64,000 bases of DNA from Dietzia aurantiaca (GTDB lineage: Bacteria; Actinomycetota; Actinomycetes; Mycobacteriales; Mycobacteriaceae): assembly GCF_021033825.1 (NCBI RefSeq), contig NZ_JAIFXZ010000010.1:1-64000 (forward strand), given 5' to 3'. Made by a program: the position numbers and the translations under genes. This document shows positions 40,070 to 49,138 of the stretch, one piece after another; position 1 is the stretch's first letter, and every line of letters starts with the position of its first letter. Under the pieces are notes generated by a model. It saw only the letters and a list, made by a program, of their open reading frames with translations. It did not search any database and had not been told where the DNA came from.

Positions 40070-40765
40070 GTGTCCGACGACGACACTTCCCGGCCCGACG
40101 TCTCCGGCCCCGCCGCGGGGGTGGTCACCGCCGCGCTGCGACGAGCGATCAGGCTCCAGTCCGGCGCCGCACGCCGGTACGTGCACAAACTCCGCGAGGA
40201 CCACCCGGACGAGAGCCCGGCACAGATTCGTTCGCGGCTCGATTCGTTGTTCCTGGGCGCCGTCACCGCCTCGGGCGCGGCCGTGGGCGGAACCGCCGCC
40301 GTCCCCGGTATCGGCACCATCATCGCCTTCGGCGCGATCGGCGCCGAATCGCTCGTCTTCCTCGAGGCGGCCGCGTTCTACACCCTCGCGGTCGCCGAGG
40401 TTCACGGCGTGGACGTCCGCGAAGGCGAGCACGAGGAACTGCTGGTCATGACCGTCATGCTCGGCGCCTCCGGCACCGCCGTCCTGGCCAACGCCGTCGG
40501 CTCCGGGGCAGGCTCGGCCTCCCGGGCGTCGCTGGCGAGCAGGGTGCTGCGCGTACCCGGCCTCAAGGAGATCAACTCCAGGATGATGCATCGTTTCGTC
40601 CGCAAGTTCGCGGTGAAGCGGGCCGGGTTGGCGTTGGGCAAACTCGCCCCGGCCGGCCTGGGCGCGGCCATCGGCGGCTGGGGCAACCGCAAGCTCGGAC
40701 GGACCGTGGTGGACACCGCCGACGCCACGTTCGGCGCTCCCCCACTTTCCTGGCCGGCCGGGTGA
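40070..40765 (+). CDS. Conserved actinobacterial membrane-associated protein beside kgd
   Basis: A 231-residue protein of unknown function. An N-terminal helical segment is followed by two hydrophobic stretches rich in Gly and Ala (FLGAVTASGAAVGGTAAVPG; FGAIGAESLVFLEAAAFYTL) and a basic C-terminal half (MMHRFVRKFAVKRAGLALGK). A membrane protein occupies the same position next to kgd in M. tuberculosis (Rv1249c). EcsC-like similarity is possible but I cannot confirm it. GTG start with AAGAAGGTGA upstream. Confidence 0.7.
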   Translation: MSDDDTSRPDVSGPAAGVVTAALRRAIRLQSGAARRYVHKLREDHPDESPAQIRSRLDSLFLGAVTASGAAVGGTAAVPGIGTIIAFGAIGAESLVFLEAAAFYTLAVAEVHGVDVREGEHEELLVMTVMLGASGTAVLANAVGSGAGSASRASLASRVLRVPGLKEINSRMMHRFVRKFAVKRAGLALGKLAPAGLGAAIGGWGNRKLGRTVVDTADATFGAPPLSWPAG

Positions 40766-40835
40766 ACCCCGGGTGACCGAGGCGTGGCATCCCCCTGTCA
40801 GGTGAGATCGAAAGGCCCCCTGCGGGCAGAACGTC

Positions 40836-40841
40836 TAGCCT
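40836..40841 (+). promoter_or_regulatory. Candidate -10 box of kgd
   Basis: TAGCCT would start transcription near 40848 and give a leader of about 48 nt to the GTG at 40896, with GAGAGG in the leader. Confidence 0.4.
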
Positions 40842-40895
40842 GGGTGTCATCGACGTGTGAAACCCACCACAGAACCAGAGAGGCACCACAAGATC

Positions 40896-43800
40896 GTGAG
40901 CAACACCGTCTCACAATTCGGACAGAATCAGTGGCTCGTGGACGAGATGTACGAGCGCTTCGCCAAGGACCCCTCCTCTGTGGATGAGTCCTGGCACGAG
41001 TTCTTCAAGGCCAACCCGCAGGCCGCCTCCGCCTCCGGCAGGAACTCGTCCAACGGCACCGCCGCGGCGTCCCCCGGGGGCGACGCGAAGAAGGCGGCTG
41101 AGAAGAGCTCGGACCTGACAGTCGACGACGTCACCCCGACCGCCTCAGCCAGGGACGTGGCCGCCAAACCCGATTCCGACGCCGCTCCGGCCCGCAAGGC
41201 CCGCGGCGAGGGCGTACCGGCGCCGGTACGCACCCCGGAGACACGGAACAAGCCCGACGTCCCGGCCCCCACCAAGTCGACGACCCCCGCGTATTCGCCG
41301 CCGGAGGAGCCCGAGACCAAGGTGCTGCGCGGTCCGGCGGGCGCGATCGTCAAGAACATGAACGCCTCGCTGACGCTGCCCACGGCGACATCTGTCCGCG
41401 CCGTGCCGGCCAAGCTGATGATCGACAACCGGGTGGTCATCAACAACCACCTCAAGCGCACCCGCGGCGGCAAGATCTCGTTCACCCACCTCATCGGGTA
41501 CGCCATGGTGCAGGCCATCAAGGCCTACCCGAACATGAACAACCATTTCGAGGAGATCGACGGTAAGCCGAACACCGTCACCCCGACCGGGATCAACCTC
41601 GGTCTGGCGATCGATATGAAGACCAAGAACGGCCGCAGCCTCGTCGTGGCCGCGATCAAGAACTGCGAGAAGCTCGACTTCCGCGAATTCCTCGACGCCT
41701 ACGAGGACATCGTCTCGCGGGCTCGCGTCGGCAAGCTGACGATGGACGACTTCTCCGGTGTCACCATTTCGCTGACCAACCCGGGAGGCATCGGCACCGT
41801 GCACTCGGTGCCGCGTCTGACCGTCGGTCAGGGCGCCATCCTCGGCGTGGGTGCGATGGAGTACCCGGCCGAGTTCCAGGGCGCCAGCGAGGAGCAGCTC
41901 GCCAATTCCGCGATCGGCAAGATCACCACGCTCACCTCGACCTACGACCACCGCGTCATCCAGGGCGCCGAATCGGGCGAGTTCCTCCGTGAGATCCACC
42001 GCCTGCTCATCGACGACGGTTTCTACGACGAGATCTTCGGCGCTCTCGGCATCCCCTACGAGCCGGTCCGCTGGCGCAAGGACATCACCGATCCGCGCGT
42101 GGACAAGGACGCCCGCGTCCTCGAGCTGATCGCCGCCTACCGCAACCGCGGTCACCTCATGGCGGACATCGACCCGCTGGACGGCATGCACGCCCAGCGT
42201 CGTCGCACGTTCCACCCCGACCTGGACGTGAACTCGCACGAGCTCACCCTGTGGGACCTGGACCGCAAGTTCTCTGTCGGCGGGTTCGTCGGCAAGGACC
42301 GGATGCGGCTGCGCGACGTGCTGTCCGCGCTCCGGGCCGCCTACTGCCGCAAGATCGGTATCGAGTACACCCACATCCTGGAGAACGAACAGCGCGGCTG
42401 GCTCCAGGACCGCATCGAGGGTGTCGACGACAAGCCGACGGTCGCCGAGCAGAAGTACATCCTGTCCAAGGTCAACGCCGCCGAGGCGTTCGAGACCTTC
42501 CTGCAGACCAAGTACGTCGGCCAGAAGCGCTTCTCCCTCGAGGGCGCCGAGTCCGTCATCCCGATGATGGACGCGGTCATCGACGAGGCCGCCGAGTTCG
42601 GTCTGGACGAGGTCGTCATCGGCATGCCGCACCGCGGTCGTCTCAACGTGCTGGCCAACATCGTGGGCAAGCCGTACCGGCAGATCTTCACCGAGTTCGA
42701 GGGCAACATGGACCCCTCGGCCGCCCACGGCTCGGGCGATGTGAAGTACCACCTCGGCGCCGAGGGCATCCAGTACCAGATGTTCGGCGACAACGAGATC
42801 AAGGTCTCTCTGACCGCCAACCCGTCCCATCTAGAGGCCGTCGACCCGGTCCTCGAGGGCATCGTCCGCGCCAAGCACGACCTCATCGAGGACGCCGAGT
42901 GGCGTGCCGAGTACCCCGTCGTGCCGCTGATGCTGCACGGCGACGCCGCGTTCGCCGGCCAGGGTGTGGTCGCCGAGACCCTCAACCTCTCGCTCATCGA
43001 GGGGTACCGGACCGGCGGCACGATCCACATCGTGGTGAACAACCAGATCGGCTTCACGACCGCCCCCGGGGCCGGTCGCTCCAGCCAGTACTGCACTGAC
43101 GTGGCCAAGATGGTCGGCGCACCGATCTTCCACGTCAACGGTGACGATCCGGAGGCGTGTGTCCGCGTCGCCCGCCTGGCGATGGACTTCCGTCAGGAGT
43201 TCAAGAAGGACGTTGTCATCGACCTCGTCTGCTACCGCCGTCGCGGCCACAACGAGGCCGACGACCCGTCGATGACGCAGCCGCGGATGTACGAGGTGAT
43301 CGACGGCAAGAAGAGCGTCCGTCAGTCGTACACCGAGGATCTCGTCGGACGTGGCGACATCACCGAGAAGGAGGCGGAGAACGCTCTCCGCGACTTCCAG
43401 GGACAGCTCGAGCGGGTCTTCAACGAGGTCCGCGAACTCGAGAAGCACCCCGTGACGGCGTCGCAGTCCATCGAGCCCGACCAGCCGCTTCCGCGCGTGG
43501 TCACCGCGATCGACGAGTCCGTCGTCCACGCCATCGGTGACTCCTTCGGCAACCTGCCGGAGGGTTTCCACATCCACCCGCGCGTCAAGCCCGTCTACGA
43601 GGCCCGCCAGAAGATGGCCTACAACGGCAACATCGACTGGGCGTTCGCGGAGCTGCTCGCCATCGGCTCCCTCACGCTGGAGGGCCGCACGGTCCGTCTC
43701 GCCGGCCAGGACTCGCAGCGCGGTACCTTCACCCAGCGGCACGTCATGATCGTCGACAAGACGACCGCCGAGACGTACTCCCCCCTCCAGCATCTGGACG

Positions 43801-44666
43801 GGGCCGAGGGCCGCTTCGAGGTGTGGAACTCCGCCCTCACCGAGTACGCGGGTCTCGGATTCGAGTACGGCTACTCGGTGGGCGACCCCGAGGCGCTCGT
43901 CATGTGGGAGGCCCAGTTCGGAGATTTCGTCAACGGCGCCCAGACCATCATCGACGAGTACATCTCCTCGGGCGAGGCCAAGTGGGGCCAGAAGTCCTCG
44001 GTCACGCTGCTGCTGCCGCACGGTCACGAGGGCATGGGGCCGGACCACACGTCCGGACGCATCGAGCGGTTCCTGCAGCTGTGTGCTGAGGGCTCCATGA
44101 CGGTGGCCCAGCCCTCGACCCCGGCGAACTACTTCCACCTCATGCGCCGCCATGCCACCGGCATCAAGCGCCCGCAGGTCGTGTTCACGCCCAAGTCGAT
44201 GCTGCGCAACAAGAAGGCCGTCAGCGCGGTCGAGGACTTCACCACGGGCAAGTTCCGCTCGGTGCTGGACGACCCGGCGTTCATCGACGGCAACGCCGAC
44301 GCGAGCAAGGTCACCACGATGCTGCTGGTGTCCGGAAAGCTCTACTACGAGCTGGCCGCGCGTCGCGACAAGGACGAGCGTGACGACGTCGCGATCGTTC
44401 GCCTCGAACAGCTCCACCCGATCCCGCACCGTCGCCTGCGGGAGGCTCTGGACCGCTACCCGAACCTCTCCGAGGTCCGGTGGGTCCAGGAGGAGCCGGC
44501 CAACCAGGGCGCCTGGAGCTTCCTCGCCCTCGAGCTGCCGGAGCGGATCGAGAACTTCCCGCGCCTCAAGCGGGTCTCGCGTCGGCCCATGGCCGCCACC
44601 TCGACCGGCCTGAGCAAGGTCCACGCCGTCGAGCAGAAGGCTCTGGTAGACGAAGCATTCGAGTGA
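40896..44666 (+). CDS. kgd: Multifunctional 2-oxoglutarate metabolism enzyme (fused E2o-E1o)
   Basis: This 1256-residue fusion decarboxylates 2-oxoglutarate in the TCA cycle. It has a short N-terminal helix ([19 protein letters not shown]), a Pro/Ala linker (about 45-125), the E2o acyltransferase domain without a lipoyl domain (active-site His in [15 protein letters not shown], near 350), and the ThDP E1 domain ([13 protein letters not shown], then [17 protein letters not shown] near 681, NNQIGFTT). The start GTG at 40896 aligns with the N-terminus of Corynebacterium OdhA. The in-frame GTG at 40857 has no such support. In relatives the activity is inhibited by unphosphorylated GarA/OdhI. Confidence 0.97.
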   Translation: MSNTVSQFGQNQWLVDEMYERFAKDPSSVDESWHEFFKANPQAASASGRNSSNGTAAASPGGDAKKAAEKSSDLTVDDVTPTASARDVAAKPDSDAAPARKARGEGVPAPVRTPETRNKPDVPAPTKSTTPAYSPPEEPETKVLRGPAGAIVKNMNASLTLPTATSVRAVPAKLMIDNRVVINNHLKRTRGGKISFTHLIGYAMVQAIKAYPNMNNHFEEIDGKPNTVTPTGINLGLAIDMKTKNGRSLVVAAIKNCEKLDFREFLDAYEDIVSRARVGKLTMDDFSGVTISLTNPGGIGTVHSVPRLTVGQGAILGVGAMEYPAEFQGASEEQLANSAIGKITTLTSTYDHRVIQGAESGEFLREIHRLLIDDGFYDEIFGALGIPYEPVRWRKDITDPRVDKDARVLELIAAYRNRGHLMADIDPLDGMHAQRRRTFHPDLDVNSHELTLWDLDRKFSVGGFVGKDRMRLRDVLSALRAAYCRKIGIEYTHILENEQRGWLQDRIEGVDDKPTVAEQKYILSKVNAAEAFETFLQTKYVGQKRFSLEGAESVIPMMDAVIDEAAEFGLDEVVIGMPHRGRLNVLANIVGKPYRQIFTEFEGNMDPSAAHGSGDVKYHLGAEGIQYQMFGDNEIKVSLTANPSHLEAVDPVLEGIVRAKHDLIEDAEWRAEYPVVPLMLHGDAAFAGQGVVAETLNLSLIEGYRTGGTIHIVVNNQIGFTTAPGAGRSSQYCTDVAKMVGAPIFHVNGDDPEACVRVARLAMDFRQEFKKDVVIDLVCYRRRGHNEADDPSMTQPRMYEVIDGKKSVRQSYTEDLVGRGDITEKEAENALRDFQGQLERVFNEVRELEKHPVTASQSIEPDQPLPRVVTAIDESVVHAIGDSFGNLPEGFHIHPRVKPVYEARQKMAYNGNIDWAFAELLAIGSLTLEGRTVRLAGQDSQRGTFTQRHVMIVDKTTAETYSPLQHLDGAEGRFEVWNSALTEYAGLGFEYGYSVGDPEALVMWEAQFGDFVNGAQTIIDEYISSGEAKWGQKSSVTLLLPHGHEGMGPDHTSGRIERFLQLCAEGSMTVAQPSTPANYFHLMRRHATGIKRPQVVFTPKSMLRNKKAVSAVEDFTTGKFRSVLDDPAFIDGNADASKVTTMLLVSGKLYYELAARRDKDERDDVAIVRLEQLHPIPHRRLREALDRYPNLSEVRWVQEEPANQGAWSFLALELPERIENFPRLKRVSRRPMAATSTGLSKVHAVEQKALVDEAFE

Positions 44667-44679
44667 CCCGTAGCTGAAC

Positions 44680-44719
44680 ACTACGAAGGGCCCGTCCGTG
44701 CGGACGGGCCCTTCGTAGT
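44680..44719. terminator. Perfect 19-bp hairpin after kgd
   Basis: Arms 44680-44698 and 44701-44719 are exact complements with a TG tip, 13 nt after the stop. It also faces the convergent lipoprotein gene that ends at 44781. Confidence 0.85.
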
Positions 44720-44780
44720 CTCGCGGGGTGATCGGGACGGCGGAGCTGGCCCCGGCCGGATCGCCCGGAATCGATCCGGG

Positions 44781-45695
44781 TCAGTAGCCGTGTTCGTTCA
44801 GCCAGAAGTCGGCCAGCGCGACCGCCGAAGCCGACCCGAACTCGATCCCCAGCAGGAGTTCGCGCACATCGTCCGTGGTCAGTTCACCGCTGATCCGGTT
44901 CACCAGAGCGAGTTGGTCCTCCGTGAGCGAGCCCTTGCGGAACACCGGAACCAGATGTTGCGCGGTGATGGCGTTGTCGTCGTCGTCCAACATCACCATG
45001 TCCCCCTCGTGAAGAACCGGATCGGACGAGCGCATCCCACCGATCCCGATCTGACCGGAACGCAGGGCATCGAGCACGACCCGCGGGTTCGGGCCGAGCG
45101 CCACCTGGCGGGCGAACACGCAATCGTAGGTCTGCGAGATCTCCGTGAACAGCTCGCGGTCGGCGAGCATCTCCGCCCGGGCCCCCATCGTGAACTCACC
45201 GCACCGCCCCGCCAGATCCGACATCGTGCTGAGCCCGTGCGTCTCGGAGGTGTTGCGCGAGACCACCAGCGCGGGCTTGTCCTCCGCCGGCGCCGGATCG
45301 CCCGCGGTGACGCCCTCCGGGAGGGCCGCCATCATCGCCGGGTAGACCTCATCGGCCGCCACCGCGGGCGAGCCGGGATCGAACTGACGTAGCAGACTCC
45401 CGGTGAACCCGACCGTGAACGTGGCCTCGCCGTTCGCCACGGACTCCACGACCTCAGCCCCGGTGCCGGATTGTGGGCGGGGCTGCACACGCCAGCCCTC
45501 GCGGGTGAGGGCGTTGCCGTAGATGTACCCGATGACCTCGGCCTCAGCGAACGACGCGGTCTCGATCACCACCACCGGGGCGTCCTCGTGCGCCGGGACG
45601 ATCGACGACTGCGCCTGGCATCCGGACACCGCGACGCTCGCGACAACCGCCAGCGCAGCCGTCCGCCACCCGGCTCGTCCCCACGTCCGCCGCAT
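44781..45695 (-). CDS. ProX/OpuAC-like substrate-binding lipoprotein (orphan)
   Basis: A 304-residue exported lipoprotein. The signal peptide MRRTWGRAGWRTAALAVVAS ends in the lipobox VSGC, Cys at residue 26. The mature part resembles glycine-betaine/choline-type binding proteins: VIETASFAEAEVIGYIYG at the start, ATFTVGFTGSLLRQF, and the closing DFWLNEHGY. No permease or ATPase gene is adjacent, so the transport partner must be elsewhere or absent. The ligand is unknown; a quaternary amine is the family-based guess. Confidence 0.8.
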   Translation of the reverse strand: MRRTWGRAGWRTAALAVVASVAVSGCQAQSSIVPAHEDAPVVVIETASFAEAEVIGYIYGNALTREGWRVQPRPQSGTGAEVVESVANGEATFTVGFTGSLLRQFDPGSPAVAADEVYPAMMAALPEGVTAGDPAPAEDKPALVVSRNTSETHGLSTMSDLAGRCGEFTMGARAEMLADRELFTEISQTYDCVFARQVALGPNPRVVLDALRSGQIGIGGMRSSDPVLHEGDMVMLDDDDNAITAQHLVPVFRKGSLTEDQLALVNRISGELTTDDVRELLLGIEFGSASAVALADFWLNEHGY

Positions 45696-45780
45696 CCGAC
45701 CACGCCCTTTCTCGCGCCGTCCCCGCGTCGGTGCGGGGCGCCTTCGACAGTCCAGTCTCCCAGCCCGAACTCGGCCACGT

Positions 45781-45800
45781 CACGCCGAGTCCCCGGCGTG
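45781..45800. promoter_or_regulatory. Palindrome overlapping the corA promoter
   Basis: CACGCCG (45781-45787) and CGGCGTG (45794-45800) are exact complements with a 6-nt spacer. The repeat ends 2 nt before the candidate -10 box, where an operator would block RNA polymerase. Confidence 0.4.
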
Positions 45801-45802
45801 CC

Positions 45803-45808
45803 GATAAT
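45803..45808 (+). promoter_or_regulatory. Candidate -10 box of corA
   Basis: GATAAT differs from the strong TATAAT form by one base and is 29 nt upstream of the GTG start. Its transcript would carry the AGGAGG ribosome-binding site. Confidence 0.35.
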
Positions 45809-45837
45809 GTCGAGGTCGACCAGCAGAAGGAGGGCCG

Positions 45838-46911
45838 GTGCCCGCACTCCCCCGTCGTCGCCGTCGCGCGTCCGTTCCCCACGTGACGTCGTCACAGCTC
45901 CACACCCGCACAGATCACGCCGTTGTCGACTGCGGGGTCTACGTGGACGGGGCCCGCACTCCCGGTGAGGTCACCTACCTGGATGCGATCCGCCGGGTCC
46001 GGTCCGAGGGCCGAGGGTTCGTCTGGCTCGGTCTGCTCGCGCCGGACGCCCACCAGATGGCCTCCCTGGCGAGCGAGTTCGGGATTCACGAGCTCATCAC
46101 CGAAGACGCCACCAACGGCGCGCAACGGCCGAAACTGGAGGCCTACGACGACACTCTCGTCCTCAATCTCGCGGCCGTGAAGTACCTGGCGCACGACACG
46201 CTGAACGACGTCAGTGCCATCGTCTCCACCGGTGAGGCGATGGTGATCCTGGGCCGCGATTTCGTGGTGACCGTCCGACACGGCGAGTTCGGGGAGCTGG
46301 CCGGGATCCGGAGCGAACTGGAGAAGTCGCCGGACAGACTCGCCCAGGGACCCGCGAGCGTCATGCATGCCGTCGCCGACCGGATGATCGACAGCTACCT
46401 CGAGGTCGCGGACGAGATCCGACAGGATGTCGACGAGCTCGAGACCGCGCTCTTCCAACCCCGGGCCGACGTCGATATCGAACAGATCTATCTACTCAAA
46501 CGCGAGCTACTCGAGCTCAAGCACAACATCTCCCCGCTGACGCGCCCGCTGCAGCGGCTCTCGCTGGATCATCTCGAACTCGTCCCGCGGGAGATCCGGC
46601 ACTACTTCCGCGATGTGCAGGACCACCACGCGCGGGCGGTGGCCGAGGTGGCGGTCCTCGACGAGCAGATGACCTCGCTGGTGGGTGCCGCGGTGGCCAT
46701 GGTCGGGGTCCGCCAGAACACCGATATGCGCCGGATCTCGGCGTGGGTGGCGATCGCCGCCGTGCCCACCATGATCGCCGGTGTCTATGGCATGAACTTC
46801 GAGAACATGCCGGAGCTGAACGTCAGCTACGCCTATTTCCTCGTCCTGGCGATCATGGCCGGGATCTGCATCGGACTGTTCTGGATATTCCGGAAGAACG
46901 ACTGGCTCTGA
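45838..46911 (+). CDS. corA: CorA family Mg2+/Co2+ channel
   Basis: A 357-residue CorA-type divalent-cation channel. The long cytoplasmic N-terminal domain ends in two C-terminal helices: ISAWVAIAAVPTMIAGVYGMNF and YFLVLAIMAGICIGLFWIF. The signature GMN is in VYGMNFENMPELN. The GTG start follows AGGAGG at 4 nt; a second in-frame GTG 45 nt downstream is possible. The position matches M. tuberculosis Rv1239c. Confidence 0.92.
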   Translation: MPALPRRRRRASVPHVTSSQLHTRTDHAVVDCGVYVDGARTPGEVTYLDAIRRVRSEGRGFVWLGLLAPDAHQMASLASEFGIHELITEDATNGAQRPKLEAYDDTLVLNLAAVKYLAHDTLNDVSAIVSTGEAMVILGRDFVVTVRHGEFGELAGIRSELEKSPDRLAQGPASVMHAVADRMIDSYLEVADEIRQDVDELETALFQPRADVDIEQIYLLKRELLELKHNISPLTRPLQRLSLDHLELVPREIRHYFRDVQDHHARAVAEVAVLDEQMTSLVGAAVAMVGVRQNTDMRRISAWVAIAAVPTMIAGVYGMNFENMPELNVSYAYFLVLAIMAGICIGLFWIFRKNDWL

Positions 46912-46926
46912 TCCCGCGCCGTAGCG

Positions 46927-47535
46927 TTAGCGGGACATCCCCGGGTTCACCGCCGAGCGCGCCGGATCGGTGACGTCGATCCCGGCCTCCGCCCAGGCCT
47001 CCTCCAACTCGGCCGCGCCCTTCATCCGGACCCAGGCAGCCTCCGTATGGGTGACGGGGACCGCGCGGAACACGGCGACCGACGCCGTCTCACCGGGCAG
47101 CTCGACATCCGGGATCTCGGGGGCACGGAGGATCACCGCCGTGAATGCCGCGCCCGGCCAGAGGGGCTCCCCGAGATCGATGAGCGCGCCCTCCGACAAC
47201 ACCAGCCCCTCGACCGCGGGCGCCGCAGCGAGCACGGACAGCGCACGGACCAGTCCGTCGACGCCGCCCTGCAGGACCAGACTCAGTTCCGCGCGGGGCG
47301 CGGTCGGGTCCGGCACCAGCGCCGAGGGGTCACCCATCGGCTCGGCGGAGCACCCGAGCGAGACGTAGCGGACCAGCCCGGTCTCCACCTCCACGAACCG
47401 CAGGATGCGGATCGGGGGCGCGCCGAGGAACGTCACCGACGCCTCCTGTGGCTCCGGGCCGTAATGCTGCTCGAGATGCGAACGGACCGACTCCAGGACG
47501 CCCGGGGAACCGGGCGGGAAACCACCCGTCATCAC
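46927..47535 (-). CDS. Suppressor-of-fused (SUFU) domain protein
   Basis: A 202-residue soluble protein resembling the bacterial SUFU-like family: an N-terminal HLEQHYGPEPQEASVTFLG, and a middle ELSLVLQGGVDGLVRALSVL leading to LVLSEGALIDLGEPLWPGAA. Bacterial members are usually linked to polymorphic-toxin immunity or have unknown roles; no toxin is seen here. It begins GTG-ATG overlapping the stop of the next upstream gene. Its end is 15 nt from the convergent corA stop. Confidence 0.65.
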   Translation of the reverse strand: MMTGGFPPGSPGVLESVRSHLEQHYGPEPQEASVTFLGAPPIRILRFVEVETGLVRYVSLGCSAEPMGDPSALVPDPTAPRAELSLVLQGGVDGLVRALSVLAAAPAVEGLVLSEGALIDLGEPLWPGAAFTAVILRAPEIPDVELPGETASVAVFRAVPVTHTEAAWVRMKGAAELEEAWAEAGIDVTDPARSAVNPGMSR

Positions 47536-48038
47536 TTCATCCCGAACCGCGCGAGTTCATCGCGAACCCGCTCCGCATTGGCGGGTTCGCACAGGACGTC
47601 GTACCGGCCGGCGACCAGTTGCTGTGTCGACGCGAAATCGCGCTTACCCCTGGTCGCCGCATACGACAGGGAGGCCGAGACGATACCGAACACCGACCCG
47701 CCCACGAGACCGGTCAGCACGACCCCCCACATCGGCTGGGTGAATATCCCGAGCAGCAGGCCCACGAAGAGTCCGAGCCAGGCACCGGTGGCCAGGCCGC
47801 CCAGCAGGACCTTGGGCCACGTCAGACGACCGGTCACGCGCTCGACCTGCATCAGATCGACACCGACGATGGTGACCTCGTGGACCGGGAACTCTTCGTC
47901 CGCCAGATGGTCGACGGCAGCCTGGGCCTGCTCGTAGGTCGGGTACGAGGCGACCACCCAGCCGGTCGGCGGGGTGGGCAGCCCCGGGGTCCGCCCGCCC
48001 CGCGTACCGCCGGTCGTCATGTTCACGCGAGAGGTCAT
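47532..48038 (-). CDS. General stress protein 17M-like membrane protein
   Basis: A 168-residue protein. The N-terminal domain has VVASYPTYEQAQAAVDHLAD, typical of the general-stress 17M family. Two Gly-rich transmembrane helices follow (LLGGLATGAWLGLFVGLLLG; WGVVLTGLVGGSVFGIVSAS), then a small C-terminal domain ending VRDELARFGMK. The start at MTSRVNMTTGG has AAGGA at 8 nt; an upstream in-frame start does not. Its position is that of Rv1234. Function unknown. Confidence 0.75.
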   Translation of the reverse strand: MTSRVNMTTGGTRGGRTPGLPTPPTGWVVASYPTYEQAQAAVDHLADEEFPVHEVTIVGVDLMQVERVTGRLTWPKVLLGGLATGAWLGLFVGLLLGIFTQPMWGVVLTGLVGGSVFGIVSASLSYAATRGKRDFASTQQLVAGRYDVLCEPANAERVRDELARFGMK

Positions 48039-48058
48039 GGAATCTGTCCTTCCGGGGG

Positions 48059-49069
48059 TCACCCGTTCGAGGTGGCCTCGTCCGAGACGGTCATCCCGGC
48101 CGCGCGGCCGCGCGCGGAGACCACCAGTGCCATCTTACGGCTGGCCTCGTCGAGCATCTCGTCGCCGAACATCACCGCACCGCGGGCACCCCCCTCTTCG
48201 GACGTCGAATGCGCATAGGCCGCGAGGATCCCCTCGGCCTTATCGAACTCCTCCTGGCGCGGGCTGAAGACCTCGTTGCCCGCGTCCACCTGCGCCGGGT
48301 GGAGCACCCACTTGCCGTCGAAACCCAGGGCCGCGGTCCGTGCGGCCGCGCGACGGAATCCGTCCTCGTCTCGCACCTTGAGGAACGGGCCGTCGATCGC
48401 CTGCAGCCCGTGTGCCCGCGCCGCGACGAGAATCGACATCAACACGTGGTGGTAGGCGTCGCCCGGGGCATAGCCGTCCGGCTGCTCGCCGACCGTCAGG
48501 GTCCGCATCCCGACCGATGCCATGAAGTCCGCCGGGCCGAACACCAACGTCAGCACCCGAGGGCTTGCCGTGGCGATCTCGTTGATGTTGGTCAGCCCCA
48601 GTGCGTCCTCGATCTGGGGCTCGATCCCGATGTGGCCGACCGGCAGGCCCGCCGCCTTCTCCACCTGCGAGAGCACCAGGTCGAGGGCGACGACCTCCGA
48701 CGCGGTACGGACCTTCGGCAGCAGGAGCGCATCGATGTGAGCGCCGGCCCGCCCCACCACGTCGGTGACATCGCGCACCGTGAACTCGGTGTCCCAGGCG
48801 TTCACCCGGACCACGACGGTGGGCGCCGCGAATCCCCCCGCCAGCAGCGCCTCCACGACGTTGCCGCGGGCCTCCTCCTTGGCGGGCCCGGCGACGGCGT
48901 CCTCGAGATCGAGGAACACCTCGTCGACCTGCAGACCCCTGGCCTTGCCGATCATCTTGACGCTGCTACCCGGGACGGCCAGGACGGTCCGTCGCGGCCG
49001 CGAGCGGAGGTCGGCGATGGCGGCCGCCGGATCAGAGGGAACTGGCGTCCTGTGCGAGGCGTCTCTCAT
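48059..49069 (-). CDS. HpcH/HpaI aldolase / citrate lyase beta-like (CitE-like) enzyme
   Basis: A 336-residue TIM-barrel lyase. SSVKMIGKARGLQVDEVFLD and LEDAVAGPAKEEAR near residues 30-55 carry the acidic pair of CitE-like enzymes. GIEPQIEDALGLTNI holds the metal-binding Glu, and GKWVLHPAQVDAGNEVFSP is the CoA-contact segment. Relatives include malyl-CoA, (S)-citramalyl-CoA and hydroxymethylglutaryl-CoA lyases or thioesterases. No citrate lyase alpha or gamma subunit is nearby, so it is not a classic citrate lyase. ATG with GAGGGAGA upstream. Confidence 0.82.
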   Translation of the reverse strand: MRDASHRTPVPSDPAAAIADLRSRPRRTVLAVPGSSVKMIGKARGLQVDEVFLDLEDAVAGPAKEEARGNVVEALLAGGFAAPTVVVRVNAWDTEFTVRDVTDVVGRAGAHIDALLLPKVRTASEVVALDLVLSQVEKAAGLPVGHIGIEPQIEDALGLTNINEIATASPRVLTLVFGPADFMASVGMRTLTVGEQPDGYAPGDAYHHVLMSILVAARAHGLQAIDGPFLKVRDEDGFRRAAARTAALGFDGKWVLHPAQVDAGNEVFSPRQEEFDKAEGILAAYAHSTSEEGGARGAVMFGDEMLDEASRKMALVVSARGRAAGMTVSDEATSNG

Positions 49070-49125
49070 CGTGGGTGGCTCTCCCTCAGGTCAGGTTCGG
49101 CGTACGGCTGCCGCCGTTCGATGAC

Positions 49126-49131
49126 TAGCCT
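49126..49131 (+). promoter_or_regulatory. -10 box of the MgtE-like gene (leaderless)
   Basis: TAGCCT ends 7 nt before the ATG, and no Shine-Dalgarno is present. Confidence 0.5.
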
Positions 49132-49138
49132 GGTCCGC

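Noticed and set aside
40857-40895. Upstream GTG start for kgd
   Set aside because: It lacks a ribosome-binding site, and the first 13 residues have no match in OdhA. The GTG at 40896 aligns with the OdhA N-terminus.
48209-49138. Long plus-strand frame in front of the MgtE-like protein (310 extra codons)
   Set aside because: It is antisense to the CitE-like gene. The ATG at 49139 with TAGCCT 7 nt upstream is the supported start.
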